From assembly GCF_001561995.1 (NCBI RefSeq), contig NZ_LLWC01000022.1:620001-684000 (forward strand): a stretch of 64,000 nucleotides of DNA. Reading direction: 5' to 3'. How positions within the stretch are numbered: position 1 is the first letter of the stretch; the number at the start of each line of letters is the position of its first letter. The notes beneath the pieces were generated by a model that saw only the letters and a list, made by a program, of their open reading frames with translations, ran no database searches and was not told the origin of the DNA. Positions 17,111-26,028 of the stretch are shown one piece after another. Source of the stretch: Polycladidibacter hongkongensis (GTDB lineage Bacteria > Pseudomonadota > Alphaproteobacteria > Rhizobiales > Stappiaceae). Position numbers and translations under genes: made by a program.

Positions 17111-19261
17111 TTAAATCGTTGAAATCGTTTTCAAACGCGCTTTGGGGTGTACTTCGTTTTGGCTCATCACAAATGTCTGTGGCCGGAAACGCTCCACTAT
17201 TGAGCGCACAAACGGGCGGGATTGCGCCGAGCAAAGCAGAACGGGCACTTCTCCTTGCGCACTCGCCGCTTCAAAAGCATCGCGCACCAACAACACAAAT
17301 TCTTGCAGTTTGGATGGTGCCATCGCCAAGGCTCGCTCGTCCCCTTCTCCGACAATGGAATCGATAAACGCGCTTTCCCACTCCGGCCCAAGACTGATAA
17401 GCGGGAGATAGCCGGCAGGCGACTGGTTGGCTGCGCAGATTTGCCGCGAAAGCCGCGTGCGCACATGCTCTGCAATCTGGTTCGGGCTGCGTGTTGTCCC
17501 GATCGCTTCAGCGATGCCCTCTAGGATCGTCGGCAAATCGCGAATGGAAACTCTTTCTTCGAGCAGTGCCTGCAGCACCCGCTGAATACCCGAAACAGTA
17601 ATAAGCGTTGGCACCAGATCTTCCACCAGCTTCGCCTGTTCCTCATTCAGCTCCTTAATGAGGTTCTGAACATCTGCATAAGTGAGCAATTCAGAAACAT
17701 TCGCCTTGATGCACTCGGTCAAATGGGTCGAAAGCACCGTCGCCGGGTCCACCACCGTATACCCAAGCAGGCTCGCATCTTCGCGGTGCTGTGCTTCCAC
17801 CCAAGTCGCTGGCAGACCGAAAGTCGGCTCCGTTGTATGAACACCGGGCAGCTTTACCTGCCCCCCTTGCGGGTCCATCACCATAAACTGGCTTGGATAC
17901 AGCGTGCCCGTACCGCCATCAATCTCTTTGATCTTGATGACATATTCGTTGGGTTGCAGCTGGATATTATCAAGCAACCGAACCGAAGGCATCACAATGC
18001 CCATATCCGCTGCAATCTGCCGTCGCAACGCTTTGATTTGCTGGGTTACCTGATCCGTTTCCTCTTGGTTGCGGCCATTGATAATTGGCAGCAAAGCATA
18101 GCCAAGCTCAATGCGCAGCACATCCATTTTCAGGGCTTCTGTAATGGGCGGCTCTGGCGGCTCCTTCGGCGCGTTCTCTACCGCCTTGCGAACGACCTCT
18201 CGTTGCCGCTCTGCCTCCTGTTGCTTTGAGGTCCGGTACGCTAAATATCCAGCCCCGCCCGCCAACGCCAGAAAAGGCACCATCGGAATACCCGGCAACA
18301 ACGACAACACCACCATCACAAACGCCGACATGCCCAACGCTTTTGGATAGCCGGTAAACTGCTTCATCAGCTCTTTGTCAGCCGAACCTTGCAAGCCAGC
18401 CTTTGACACCAACATACCAGCTGCAGTCGATACAATTAGCGCCGGTATTTGCGAAACCAATCCATCACCAATGGTGAGCAGCGTATAGTTCTGAGCAGCA
18501 TCACCAAAACTGAGCCCCTGCTGCGCCACGCCGATAATGATACCCGCAACAATATTGATGAAAGTGATCATCAATCCGGCAATCGCGTCACCACGTACAA
18601 ATTTCGAGGCACCATCCATTGCCCCGAAAAACGTGCTTTCAGATTCCAGTTCCTTACGGCGAATTTTCGCTTCTTTCTCGTCGATCAAACCGGCAGATAG
18701 GTCCGCATCAATCGCCATTTGTTTGCCCGGCATCGCATCAAGCGTAAAGCGTGCAGCCACCTCCGCAATACGGCCAGAACCTTTCGTGATCACGATAAAA
18801 TTCACGATCACCAGAATGGCAAAAACGATAATCCCGATTACAAAGTTACCGCTCATAACAAAGCTGCCAAAGGCAGCAATCACATTGCCCGCCGCAGCTG
18901 GTCCCTCGTGCCCATTGGCCAGAATGAGCCGGGTCGAAGCCATGTTCAAAGCCAGCCGCAACATCGTCGCGATGAGCAGAACCGTGGGAAACGAAGAAAA
19001 TTCTAACGGCTTTTGGGTAAAGATACCTGTCATCAGGATCATGACAGAAAAAATGATCGACACCGCTAGAAACAAATCCAGCAAAATCGCTGGCATCGGC
19101 ATGATCAGCATAACAAGGATGATCATCACCCCTGCTGCAAGGCCTAGGTCTCCCTTGCGCAGCATATCGGCAAAATCAGCCACAAAGGATCGGCCACTGC
19201 CGCCAGCGCCCGCGCTTCCCTCTGCTGCTTGTGGGCCCTCGCCCCCCGTTGTCTCCGACAT
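17111..19261 (-). CDS. flhA: Flagellar export apparatus membrane protein FlhA
   Basis: FlhA is the large inner-membrane component of the flagellar type III export gate. The 716-residue product has the family profile: a soluble N-terminal leader of ~35 residues, then about eight transmembrane helices (about 40-320). The conserved FHIPEP region includes FPTVLLIATMLRLALNMAST, and the loop carries AARFTLDAMPGKQMAIDADL. The C-terminal cytoplasmic domain (about 360-716) binds chaperone-substrate complexes. It starts at ATG 19261, 34 bp after flbD, in the fliF-flhA operon. Confidence 0.97.
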   Translation of the reverse strand: MSETTGGEGPQAAEGSAGAGGSGRSFVADFADMLRKGDLGLAAGVMIILVMLIMPMPAILLDLFLAVSIIFSVMILMTGIFTQKPLEFSSFPTVLLIATMLRLALNMASTRLILANGHEGPAAAGNVIAAFGSFVMSGNFVIGIIVFAILVIVNFIVITKGSGRIAEVAARFTLDAMPGKQMAIDADLSAGLIDEKEAKIRRKELESESTFFGAMDGASKFVRGDAIAGLMITFINIVAGIIIGVAQQGLSFGDAAQNYTLLTIGDGLVSQIPALIVSTAAGMLVSKAGLQGSADKELMKQFTGYPKALGMSAFVMVVLSLLPGIPMVPFLALAGGAGYLAYRTSKQQEAERQREVVRKAVENAPKEPPEPPITEALKMDVLRIELGYALLPIINGRNQEETDQVTQQIKALRRQIAADMGIVMPSVRLLDNIQLQPNEYVIKIKEIDGGTGTLYPSQFMVMDPQGGQVKLPGVHTTEPTFGLPATWVEAQHREDASLLGYTVVDPATVLSTHLTECIKANVSELLTYADVQNLIKELNEEQAKLVEDLVPTLITVSGIQRVLQALLEERVSIRDLPTILEGIAEAIGTTRSPNQIAEHVRTRLSRQICAANQSPAGYLPLISLGPEWESAFIDSIVGEGDERALAMAPSKLQEFVLLVRDAFEAASAQGEVPVLLCSAQSRPFVRSIVERFRPQTFVMSQNEVHPKARLKTISTI

Positions 19262-19295
19262 GCCTTACCTTAAACTACCTAAGCGACACTAACGC

Positions 19296-20660
19296 TTATG
19301 ACCCACCCCGGGTTTCACCCGGCTGTGCAATCTCCACACCATCCTGCGCATACTGGTTCAGCTTATTGCGCAAGGTCCGAATTGAAATCCCGAGTATTTT
19401 CGCCGCGTGGGTTCGGTTCCCAAGGCAATGATCCAGCGTATCCAAAATAAGATCCCGCTCCACATCAGCCACCGTGCGCCCTACCATAGTACGTGACAAA
19501 GCCTCTGCGGCGCTTGCGGCACGCGACGCGGCCTGTTGCGCTGGCGAGGTCGCAATCGGCGTTCCATCGGGCATACGAATAGCTTCCAAGCCAATCTCGC
19601 CGCCCTGCGCCAACAACAAAGCGCGGTGCATGGTGTTTTCTAGCTCGCGCACATTACCGCGCCATTCATTGGCGGCCAGCGCGCTTTGCGCCTCGGCGCT
19701 GATCGGCATCGGCTTCATGCCATTTGCCTTGGCATAGATCCGAATAAAATGCTCGCTCAGCGCCAGAATATCGCCGGGCCGCTCACGCAAGGGCGGCAAC
19801 TTCAGATTGACTACATTGAGACGATAAAGCAAATCCTCGCGGAAGCTGCCATCTTGCACAGCTTGCGTCAGATCACGGTTGGACGTGGCCAGCACCCTGA
19901 TATTGACTGCAACCGGTTTAGAGCCGCCCACGCGGTCAATCACCCGCTCTTGCAATGCGCGCAACAGCTTTGCCTGTAAGCGCACATCCATCTCGGAGAT
20001 TTCGTCAAGCAGCAAGGTGCCGCCACTTGCTTCTTCAAATTTGCCGATGCGCCGTGCAACCGCGCCGGTGAAAGCCCCTTTCTCATGCCCAAACAGCTCG
20101 GACTCCAACAAATGCTCCGGAATAGCAGCGCAGTTAATCGAGATAAACGGTTTGTCTTTCCGCGAGGAATTTTCATGTACAAAGCGGGCAATCACTTCCT
20201 TGCCGCTGCCTGATTCCCCGGTAATCAGCACCGATGCGTCCGAAGGTGCGATTTGCCGTGCCAGTGAAACCAGCGCCGCCATCGCTTCATCACGAAACAC
20301 CATGCTGGATTGGTCTTGCGACACGGCGGCCAGCACCGCCGCAATCAACTCAGGATCGGGCGGTAGCGGAATGTACTCCTTCGCCCCGGCCTTGATTGCG
20401 CTCACCGCCGATTTCGCGTCCGCTCCGATCCCGCAGGCAACAATAGGCACATGGATACGCTCTTGCTCCATCTGCCCAACCAGATCAGCAATATCAACAC
20501 CCACATCGACCATGAGCAAGTCTGCGCCGCCGCCGCCGCGCAGCACACGCAGCGCGCTCGTCAGCTCGCCCGCATGCGTAACCGAGGCGCCTCGGTCCAT
20601 GGCGATTTTCGTCGCAGTTGTTAGCTGCCCATCAAGGGTTCCAACAATCAGCAGCCGCAT
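19296..20660 (-). CDS. flbD: Sigma-54-dependent flagellar regulator FlbD
   Basis: FlbD is an NtrC-type activator of late flagellar genes and, in Caulobacter, a repressor of fliF. From ATG 20660 (AAAGGA upstream) the protein has a receiver-like domain (1-120) with Asp52 but an altered acidic pocket. A sigma-54 AAA+ domain follows, with Walker A GESGSGKE 148-155, GAFTGA loop 195-200 and [10 protein letters not shown] Fis-type helix-turn-helix ([17 protein letters not shown]) ends near residue 440. The sequence [11 protein letters not shown] and the place after fliN match FlbD rather than other NtrC paralogues. Targets may be later hook and filament genes outside the window. Confidence 0.93.
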   Translation of the reverse strand: MRLLIVGTLDGQLTTATKIAMDRGASVTHAGELTSALRVLRGGGGADLLMVDVGVDIADLVGQMEQERIHVPIVACGIGADAKSAVSAIKAGAKEYIPLPPDPELIAAVLAAVSQDQSSMVFRDEAMAALVSLARQIAPSDASVLITGESGSGKEVIARFVHENSSRKDKPFISINCAAIPEHLLESELFGHEKGAFTGAVARRIGKFEEASGGTLLLDEISEMDVRLQAKLLRALQERVIDRVGGSKPVAVNIRVLATSNRDLTQAVQDGSFREDLLYRLNVVNLKLPPLRERPGDILALSEHFIRIYAKANGMKPMPISAEAQSALAANEWRGNVRELENTMHRALLLAQGGEIGLEAIRMPDGTPIATSPAQQAASRAASAAEALSRTMVGRTVADVERDLILDTLDHCLGNRTHAAKILGISIRTLRNKLNQYAQDGVEIAQPGETRGGS

Positions 20661-20715
20661 GTTGCATCCTTTCAAATCGGCGGCATCTAAGCCGGTTCAC
20701 CGCCAATATCTGCCC

Positions 20716-21063
20716 TTATCGGTCAGACTTGATAATCTCGGTCATAGTGACACCTAGCTTTTCTTCCACCAGCACCACTTCACCGCGAGCCACCAGACGA
20801 TCATTGACATAAATGTCAATCGCCTCACCTACCTTGCGATCCAATTCCATCACCACACCAGTGTCCAGATGCAGCATCTCAGAGATTTTCATGCGCGAAT
20901 GTCCCAGTACAGCGGATATCTGCACAGGTACATCGAACACCGCTTCAAGGTCTGCTGCGGATTTGGAAACAACAGTTTCCCCATCACTGCCATGCCCGCT
21001 GCGTTGTTCGCCATCCAACTCGTCGAACACAACCGTGTGATCGCCAGATTGTTCACCGCTCAT
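20716..21063 (-). CDS. fliN: Flagellar motor switch protein FliN
   Basis: FliN forms part of the cytoplasmic C-ring that switches rotation and docks export components. The 115-residue protein has a variable acidic N-terminus. The SpoA domain follows from about residue 40: FDVPVQISAVLGHSRMKISE, then LDRKVGEAIDIYVNDRLVAR and GEVVLVEEKLGVTMTEII. Its ATG overlaps the fliH stop by 4 bp. The order fliG, fliH, fliN, flbD is that of the Caulobacter operon. Confidence 0.95.
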   Translation of the reverse strand: MSGEQSGDHTVVFDELDGEQRSGHGSDGETVVSKSAADLEAVFDVPVQISAVLGHSRMKISEMLHLDTGVVMELDRKVGEAIDIYVNDRLVARGEVVLVEEKLGVTMTEIIKSDR

Positions 21064-21767
21064 GCCCGCACCTCGTCAGTTTCTCGCGTTAGCCCGGCAG
21101 CACCCGCCTGCTTGGCCGCGAAATAGGTTTCCATCACTTCATCCAGCTGCCGCGCCAGCGCACTCTGCTCGCGAATGATCCCGCCCTCGGGCCACTCTAT
21201 GCGAAAATCACCACGCTGCGCCGTTTCACTGCCAACAACCTTGATACGCCCTTCAAATCCGCCGCGCGTCATAAGAGCATCCAACTCTTCTTCCAGTGCC
21301 GCGCTATCCGCAAGCGGAACCTCGATGACCATGCTAGGTGTTTTTCGCAGCGGGGCCAAACAGTCTGCCAGCACCGCCTTCACTTCACCCAGCGGTTCCC
21401 TTGCTATCAGTTTCTGGCAAAACTTATGCGCCGCCATGAGCCCAAGGCGCACGGCCCGCTTTTCCTGCTGCGCAAGCGCGCCGTCAAGTTTTGCCAATAC
21501 GTCCCGCAATACATCCTCGCGCCGCTGCTGCGCCAATTGTGATTCCATCTGTTGTACGCTCTGCGCTTGCTCTTGCGCTTGCGCCAAACCACGCTCGAAT
21601 GCGGCCGCCTCAGCAGCTGCCAGCGCCGCCTTATGCTCACCAAGCGTGATAACAGGCTCCGGCGCAACTTCCTCACGCTCCATTGCCCGGACATCCGCCG
21701 GAGTCGCAAAGTCGGTTTCAAACAAAAACCTTGTTGGCACTGCGCCCTGATCTAAAATTCGCGCCAT
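21060..21767 (-). CDS. fliH: FliH/FlbE-like flagellar export ATPase regulator
   Basis: FliH (FlbE in Caulobacter) is a dimeric stalk protein that holds the FliI export ATPase. The product shows the expected layout: a short N-terminal hydrophobic motif (ARILDQGAVPTRFLFETDF), an Ala/Gln/Glu-rich coiled coil (about 45-100), and a C-terminal domain (about 110-205) ending RGDFRIEWPEGGIIREQSA, the FliH/HrpE signature. ATG 21767 has AGGA 7 bp upstream; a GTG at 21773 is an alternative. The gene overlaps fliN by 4 bp. The sequence is weakly conserved, so position carries much of the call. Confidence 0.85.
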   Translation of the reverse strand: MARILDQGAVPTRFLFETDFATPADVRAMEREEVAPEPVITLGEHKAALAAAEAAAFERGLAQAQEQAQSVQQMESQLAQQRREDVLRDVLAKLDGALAQQEKRAVRLGLMAAHKFCQKLIAREPLGEVKAVLADCLAPLRKTPSMVIEVPLADSAALEEELDALMTRGGFEGRIKVVGSETAQRGDFRIEWPEGGIIREQSALARQLDEVMETYFAAKQAGAAGLTRETDEVRA

Positions 21768-21800
21768 CAGCACATCCTAGCCAACGATTGAAAAAAGGGG

Positions 21801-22856
21801 TTAGTAGACAAGATCATCCTCCCCTTTCTTCTTGTTAATCTCGATGTCACCGGAAGTTGCCAGCTCCTTTGCCTTAGCCACCATTGCAGATTGCGCCTCA
21901 TCCACCTCACGCAAACGCACAGGCCCGAGCGCTTCCATATCCTCTTGCAGCATCTTCGCCGCGCGCTGGGACATATTGCTCGTGAAAAATTCCATCGCTA
22001 TTTCATTTGCGCCCTTGAGTGCCAGCGCCAGCTTATCCTTCTCGACATTGCGCAAGAGCGTTTGACAGCTCGCTGCATCCAGCTTCAACAGATCCTCGAA
22101 GGTAAACATCAAGTTGCGAATACGCTCTGCAGATTCCCTGTTGTCTTCCTCAAGGGATGAGAGAAACCGAACCTCGGTCTGGCGGTCAAAATTGTTAAAT
22201 ATCTCCGCCATAATTTCATGGCTATCACGACGGCTGGTCTGCGAGAGATTGGACATAAACTCAATGCGCAGCGTCTGTTCCACCTTGCGCAGGATGTCCT
22301 TTTGAATGGACTCCATCTTGAGCATCCGGTGCACCACTTCAAGTGCAAGCTCGTCATTTAACAGCGCCAACACCCGCGCAGAGTGCTCTGGCTGGATTTT
22401 CGAAAGCACCACCGCAATGGTTTGCGGGTACTCGTTTTTGAGGTAGTTCGCCAGCACGCTTTCCGGCACATTGGAGAGCTTCTCCCACATATTGCGACCT
22501 GCCGGACCGCGGATTTCCTCCATAATCAGCTCAACGCGCTCCCCCGGCAGGAACGAGTTCAACAGTCGTTCGGTTACATCCACGTTCCCAGTCAGCGCCC
22601 CATTGGTCGAAAGCCGCTTCAGAAAGTCAACGAACAGTTCTTCCAGCATGGCAGGAGTGATCGGGCCCAGACTAGCCATGGCAGACGACACTTGCCGCAC
22701 TTCGATATCATCAAGTCCTTCCCAAATAGGGCGGCCATATTCCTCCCCTAGCGCCAACAGCAACACGGCCGCGCGCTCTGGCCCGCTGAGCTTTCGCTCG
22801 GCAATGTCTGCGCTAACCTGAAGACCAACACCGGCCGCTTCTTGCTCTTGGCTCAT
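21801..22856 (-). CDS. fliG: Flagellar motor switch protein FliG
   Basis: FliG links the MS-ring to the C-ring and meets the stator. The 351-residue product carries the [11 protein letters not shown]-type middle motif as [20 protein letters not shown]. The torque domain carries charged residues in [19 protein letters not shown] and [20 protein letters not shown]. The N-terminus has [20 protein letters not shown], the FliF-binding helix. It starts at ATG 22856, 13 bp after fliF ends. Confidence 0.97.
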   Translation of the reverse strand: MSQEQEAAGVGLQVSADIAERKLSGPERAAVLLLALGEEYGRPIWEGLDDIEVRQVSSAMASLGPITPAMLEELFVDFLKRLSTNGALTGNVDVTERLLNSFLPGERVELIMEEIRGPAGRNMWEKLSNVPESVLANYLKNEYPQTIAVVLSKIQPEHSARVLALLNDELALEVVHRMLKMESIQKDILRKVEQTLRIEFMSNLSQTSRRDSHEIMAEIFNNFDRQTEVRFLSSLEEDNRESAERIRNLMFTFEDLLKLDAASCQTLLRNVEKDKLALALKGANEIAMEFFTSNMSQRAAKMLQEDMEALGPVRLREVDEAQSAMVAKAKELATSGDIEINKKKGEDDLVY

Positions 22857-22869
22857 CCTGATCTTGCAC

Positions 22870-24540
22870 CTATGCCGCTTCGTTAATCCAGCTACGAACG
22901 ATATTCACCGCTTCCGTTGGCATCTCGTCAATCATGTTGCCAAGCTCCTTGATTGAGCTGGAGTGCAACGCCGCTTGCGTTTTCGCATCCGCAATCCAGC
23001 CATTCTTCTGCATTGCCTGCGCCTCTGCTTCTTGCAGGCTTGCACTAGGACCCAGCTCCGCTGCCTCCGCCTCTGCGCCAACAGCCGCCCCGGCAGCTGG
23101 CGCAGTCCCTGTCACCGCGGCGCCAGCACCAATCACCTCACTTGGCTCTGCGGTGTCTTCACTGGCCAAAATACGCCGCATAAGTGGGTTCACAGCGAAA
23201 ACGAGCATCAAAACAGAGATCACCAGCAGAACACCGAGTTCCGCTAGGCGCATAATGTCCGCGCGGGTGAACTCCATCCACCCCTGCCCATCCTCCGGCA
23301 TCTCCTCAACGGGCGTATCGATAAAGCGGAGGTTTACGACCTCTATCTTATCGCCGCGGCGCTCATCAAAGCCCACAGCCGAGCGCACAAGCGCTGCAAT
23401 GCTATCCAGCTCTTCTTGAGAGCGCGGCTGATAAACCTGTGCGCCACTCTCGTCATTCACATAGGTTCCATCTACCAGCACCGCGATGGAAAGGCGCTCC
23501 AAGCCACCTGCCTCGATCACCTCTGTCGTGGTACTGCGAGAAATCTCATAGTTGACCGTTTCCTCGGTCACATTTGAATTGTCTTCTTGCCCGCCACCGG
23601 TGTCATTAGCGCCTGCATCCGGCAGCTGGTTGGAAACTGTCACGCTCTGATTAAGCGAGCTGGAGCGCTGGTTTTCTTCACGACTCTGGCTGGAGCGAAC
23701 CACCTGCCCATTTGGATCAAAGACTTCTTCGGTTTCGGTTTTACGATTGAGGTTAAGCTCGGCCGCCACCCGAACGCGGGCCCGCCCGCTCCCCACCACA
23801 TTATTGAGAATGTCCTCAACTTGTGCGCGCATGCGGTTCTCGATGGAAATACGGCGCTCATCCAGATTTGCAGAGCCAAAGGCCCCGTCATCAGCGCCGG
23901 TGCCAGCAGCCAGCAACGCGCCGCGTTCATCTACGATAGACACATAGCTTGGTTCCAACCCTTCCACAGCAGAGGCAACGAGGTGCTGAATAGAGCGAAT
24001 TTGCCCACTATCAAGGGAGCCCCGCACCTTCACTGCAATAGAAGCCGTCGGCGGCTCCCTATCGCGCTGAAACAGCTGCTTCTCGGGAATGACCAGATGC
24101 ACACGGGCAGATACCACGCGGCTAATTGAGCGGATCGTCCGCGCCAATTCGCCCTCTAGCGCGCGCAAACGGTTGATATTCTGCACAAAGCTGGTCGCGC
24201 CGAGCGTATCGCTCTTGTCAAATATCTCGTAACCAACGCCACCGCCTGATGGAAGGCCGACACCAGCCATCGTCAAACGCAGCTGGTGGACACTCTCTTG
24301 CGGCACATACAAGGCCGCGCCGTTTTCACGAATTTCATAGACAGTTCCAGAAGACTGAAGCTGGCTGACAATTGCGGAGGAATCCTCAAGAGAAAGATCT
24401 GTATAAAGAGGGACAAGTTGCGGCGCGGTCGCACGCATAATGATGAATGCAAACACACCAACTAAAATGGCGGCCATCGCCCCCATAGCACCAAGGCGGG
24501 CAGGTCCAAGTCTCTTTAGAAAATCAAAAAATCCGTTCAC
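22870..24540 (-). CDS. fliF: Flagellar MS-ring protein FliF
   Basis: FliF builds the MS-ring in the inner membrane, the first flagellar structure assembled. The 556-residue protein has the N-terminal membrane helix (about 18-38). The YscJ-like ring domain follows, with [39 protein letters not shown] and [19 protein letters not shown] second helix lies near residues 430-455, then the FliG-binding tail. The start is a GTG at 24540 with GAGGG upstream; no closer ATG fits. It leads the operon and a CtrA-like box lies about 270 bp upstream. Confidence 0.96.
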   Translation of the reverse strand: MNGFFDFLKRLGPARLGAMGAMAAILVGVFAFIIMRATAPQLVPLYTDLSLEDSSAIVSQLQSSGTVYEIRENGAALYVPQESVHQLRLTMAGVGLPSGGGVGYEIFDKSDTLGATSFVQNINRLRALEGELARTIRSISRVVSARVHLVIPEKQLFQRDREPPTASIAVKVRGSLDSGQIRSIQHLVASAVEGLEPSYVSIVDERGALLAAGTGADDGAFGSANLDERRISIENRMRAQVEDILNNVVGSGRARVRVAAELNLNRKTETEEVFDPNGQVVRSSQSREENQRSSSLNQSVTVSNQLPDAGANDTGGGQEDNSNVTEETVNYEISRSTTTEVIEAGGLERLSIAVLVDGTYVNDESGAQVYQPRSQEELDSIAALVRSAVGFDERRGDKIEVVNLRFIDTPVEEMPEDGQGWMEFTRADIMRLAELGVLLVISVLMLVFAVNPLMRRILASEDTAEPSEVIGAGAAVTGTAPAAGAAVGAEAEAAELGPSASLQEAEAQAMQKNGWIADAKTQAALHSSSIKELGNMIDEMPTEAVNIVRSWINEAA

Positions 24541-24805
24541 GCGCCGCCCTCGAACCCGCAGTCACAGTGCCAGCACTGCTTTTGCCTTTCAAAAACCCAG
24601 CCGCTGGCCACCACCCCTACTTGGAAGCCTAGACCCTACGCTTAACGCACATTAAGATTTAGCTAGGTAATTTTTGCCTGTTATAAGGTTAACAAGAGGT
24701 TTTTGCACCTAGAAATTTCTTAAAACGAACAGAAAAAACTAAGCAAAGCCGCTACGTTTCAGCGCACAAGCCCTCCATGCAATCCGCAAGTACCAGCGAA
24801 AAACT

Positions 24806-24824
24806 ATGGTTAACAAAACGTTAG
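24806..24824 (-). promoter_or_regulatory. Candidate CtrA box upstream of fliF
   Basis: Read on the minus strand, the site is CTAA, seven bases, then TTAACCAT. It is close to the CtrA consensus TTAA-N7-TTAACC, with one change in the first half. It lies about 270 bp upstream of fliF and just beyond the sciP terminator. In Caulobacter fliF is a CtrA-dependent class II promoter and SciP restrains CtrA, so the place makes sense. The distance to fliF is long. Confidence 0.45.
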
Positions 24825-24874
24825 CAACAGCATAACACGCGCGACCTGCCACCCGGGCCTTTCACCGCTGCATA

Positions 24875-24908
24875 ACAAAAAAGGGAGTGCACACCCATGC
24901 ACTCCCTT
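24875..24908 (-). terminator. Terminator after sciP
   Basis: An 11-bp perfect stem (AAGGGAGTGCA at 24881-24891 with TGCACTCCCTT at 24898-24908) has a 6-nt loop. Read on the minus strand it is followed by a T run from the four A at 24877-24880. It ends the fliK-flgD-sciP side before fliF. Confidence 0.85.
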
Positions 24909-24939
24909 CTTAGCTCTCAGATGTGTTGCCCAATTGAGA

Positions 24940-25215
24940 CTAGTTGCGATAATCCTGCAACTTGGTCGCGCGAAGGCCGGCAAGTCCATGCCGATCAATC
25001 GAACTCTGCCAGGAGAGGTACTCCTCAACTGTCAAAGTATAACGCGAACATGCCTCCTCCAATGACAGAAGCCCGCCGCGAACTGCAGCGACAACTTCGG
25101 CCTTGCGGCGGATAACCCATCGTTTCGTTGTGGTCGGCGGCAAATCTGCAATAGTTAGCGGACTACCATCAGGACCAATGACGTATTTTGCTCGTGAACG
25201 TATCTGTTCGGTCAT
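24940..25215 (-). CDS. sciP: SciP, small CtrA inhibitory protein (DUF1153)
   Basis: A 91-residue DUF1153 protein that matches the SciP pattern strongly: KYVIGPDGSPLTIADLPP, then TKRWVIRRKAEVVAAVRGGL and LSLEEACSRY, ending LRATKLQDYR. SciP binds CtrA, and DNA, through a helix-turn-helix to block CtrA-driven transcription after replication starts. ATG 25215 is chosen because the conserved part starts right there; an upstream extension adds unconserved residues. It sits between flgD and fliF, the same neighbourhood as in Caulobacter, with its own terminator downstream. Confidence 0.92.
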   Translation of the reverse strand: MTEQIRSRAKYVIGPDGSPLTIADLPPTTTKRWVIRRKAEVVAAVRGGLLSLEEACSRYTLTVEEYLSWQSSIDRHGLAGLRATKLQDYRN

Positions 25216-25298
25216 TCTACTCTCACACAAACCATGACCAAGCTTGAGTGTGAGACTAGGACAACTCACTTAAAAATTAACTAAGCCGCCTTAAACAA

Positions 25299-25320
25299 TT
25301 CAGTAAGATTCATTACTGAA
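25299..25320 (-). terminator. Hairpin between flgD and sciP
   Basis: A perfect 8-bp inverted repeat, TTCAGTAA (25299-25306) and TTACTGAA (25313-25320), has a 6-nt loop. On the minus strand it is followed by TTGTTT. It may be a weak terminator of flgD or an operator for sciP; the AT-rich stem makes a strong stop unlikely. Confidence 0.4.
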
Positions 25321-25343
25321 ATGCACTGGGTAAGTTAACCAAA

Positions 25344-26003
25344 TTAGGTCGTTTTAACGCTGATTAAATTGCCAATTGGCACATCTACGCCATTCACTTT
25401 CAACGTGACTGACCCCGTCGAAAAGTCAACCATCTCCACAAGTCCGCTCACTTCTGTAGGCACTGAAACACTCTGTCCATCCGCTCTTTCATGCGAAATT
25501 TTGATGCTGTAGTCGCCTTCTGGCGCTAGCGCGCCGCTGGTTTGCAAGCCATCCCAAACAAAGGTTTTCCGCCCTTTTTCCAAGTTTATATCCCGAGTTG
25601 CAACAACCTGACCGGCGCTGTTGCTAATCTCAATCTTGCCAGCACCGCTTACTGGGGAGTCGTAGCTCCAGCTTGCTTCGCCATTTGCTAACTTGGTTTT
25701 ATCACCAGCCGCCGTAACTTCTTTACCAATGTAATTAACGAATTGACTCGCATTTTGCGTCTTCACCTGCTCAAGCAAACTGCCCAAATTTTTATTTGAG
25801 GCAATTTGTTGCTCAACCATTGTGAATTGCACCAGCTGGTTGGTGAACTGAGTCGCATCCATCGGCTTGAGCGGGTCCTGATTCTGCGCCTGAGTCGTCA
25901 GCATCTTGATAAACAGGTCAAAGCTATTGTTAATTTTCGTGGTCGTTGCAGCAGTAGTTGTCGCGCTTGCCCCTGTACCTGCAACATCAGAAATGGTCGC
26001 CAT
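25344..26003 (-). CDS. flgD: Flagellar hook capping protein FlgD
   Basis: FlgD is the scaffold cap on which the hook polymerises; it is exported through the flagellar apparatus. The 219-residue protein has the N-terminal signature FDLFIKMLTTQAQNQDPLKP followed by MDATQFTNQLVQFTMVEQQI, plus a C-terminal Ig-like part with TFVWDGLQTSGALAPEGDYS. It starts at ATG 26003, 25 bp after fliK, so the two are co-transcribed. Its length is in the normal range. Confidence 0.96.
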   Translation of the reverse strand: MATISDVAGTGASATTTAATTTKINNSFDLFIKMLTTQAQNQDPLKPMDATQFTNQLVQFTMVEQQIASNKNLGSLLEQVKTQNASQFVNYIGKEVTAAGDKTKLANGEASWSYDSPVSGAGKIEISNSAGQVVATRDINLEKGRKTFVWDGLQTSGALAPEGDYSIKISHERADGQSVSVPTEVSGLVEMVDFSTGSVTLKVNGVDVPIGNLISVKTT

Positions 26004-26028
26004 ATCAGCCTCTAACCTTCAATTCCTA

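Noticed and set aside
18537-19292. 251-codon plus-strand frame opposite flhA
   Set aside because: It is the antisense shadow of the flhA coding strand; composition follows the flhA codon pattern, no ribosome site, no recognisable domain.
19879-20757. 292-codon plus-strand frame opposite flbD
   Set aside because: Serine/arginine-rich antisense shadow of flbD; flbD itself has clear AAA+ and Fis motifs.
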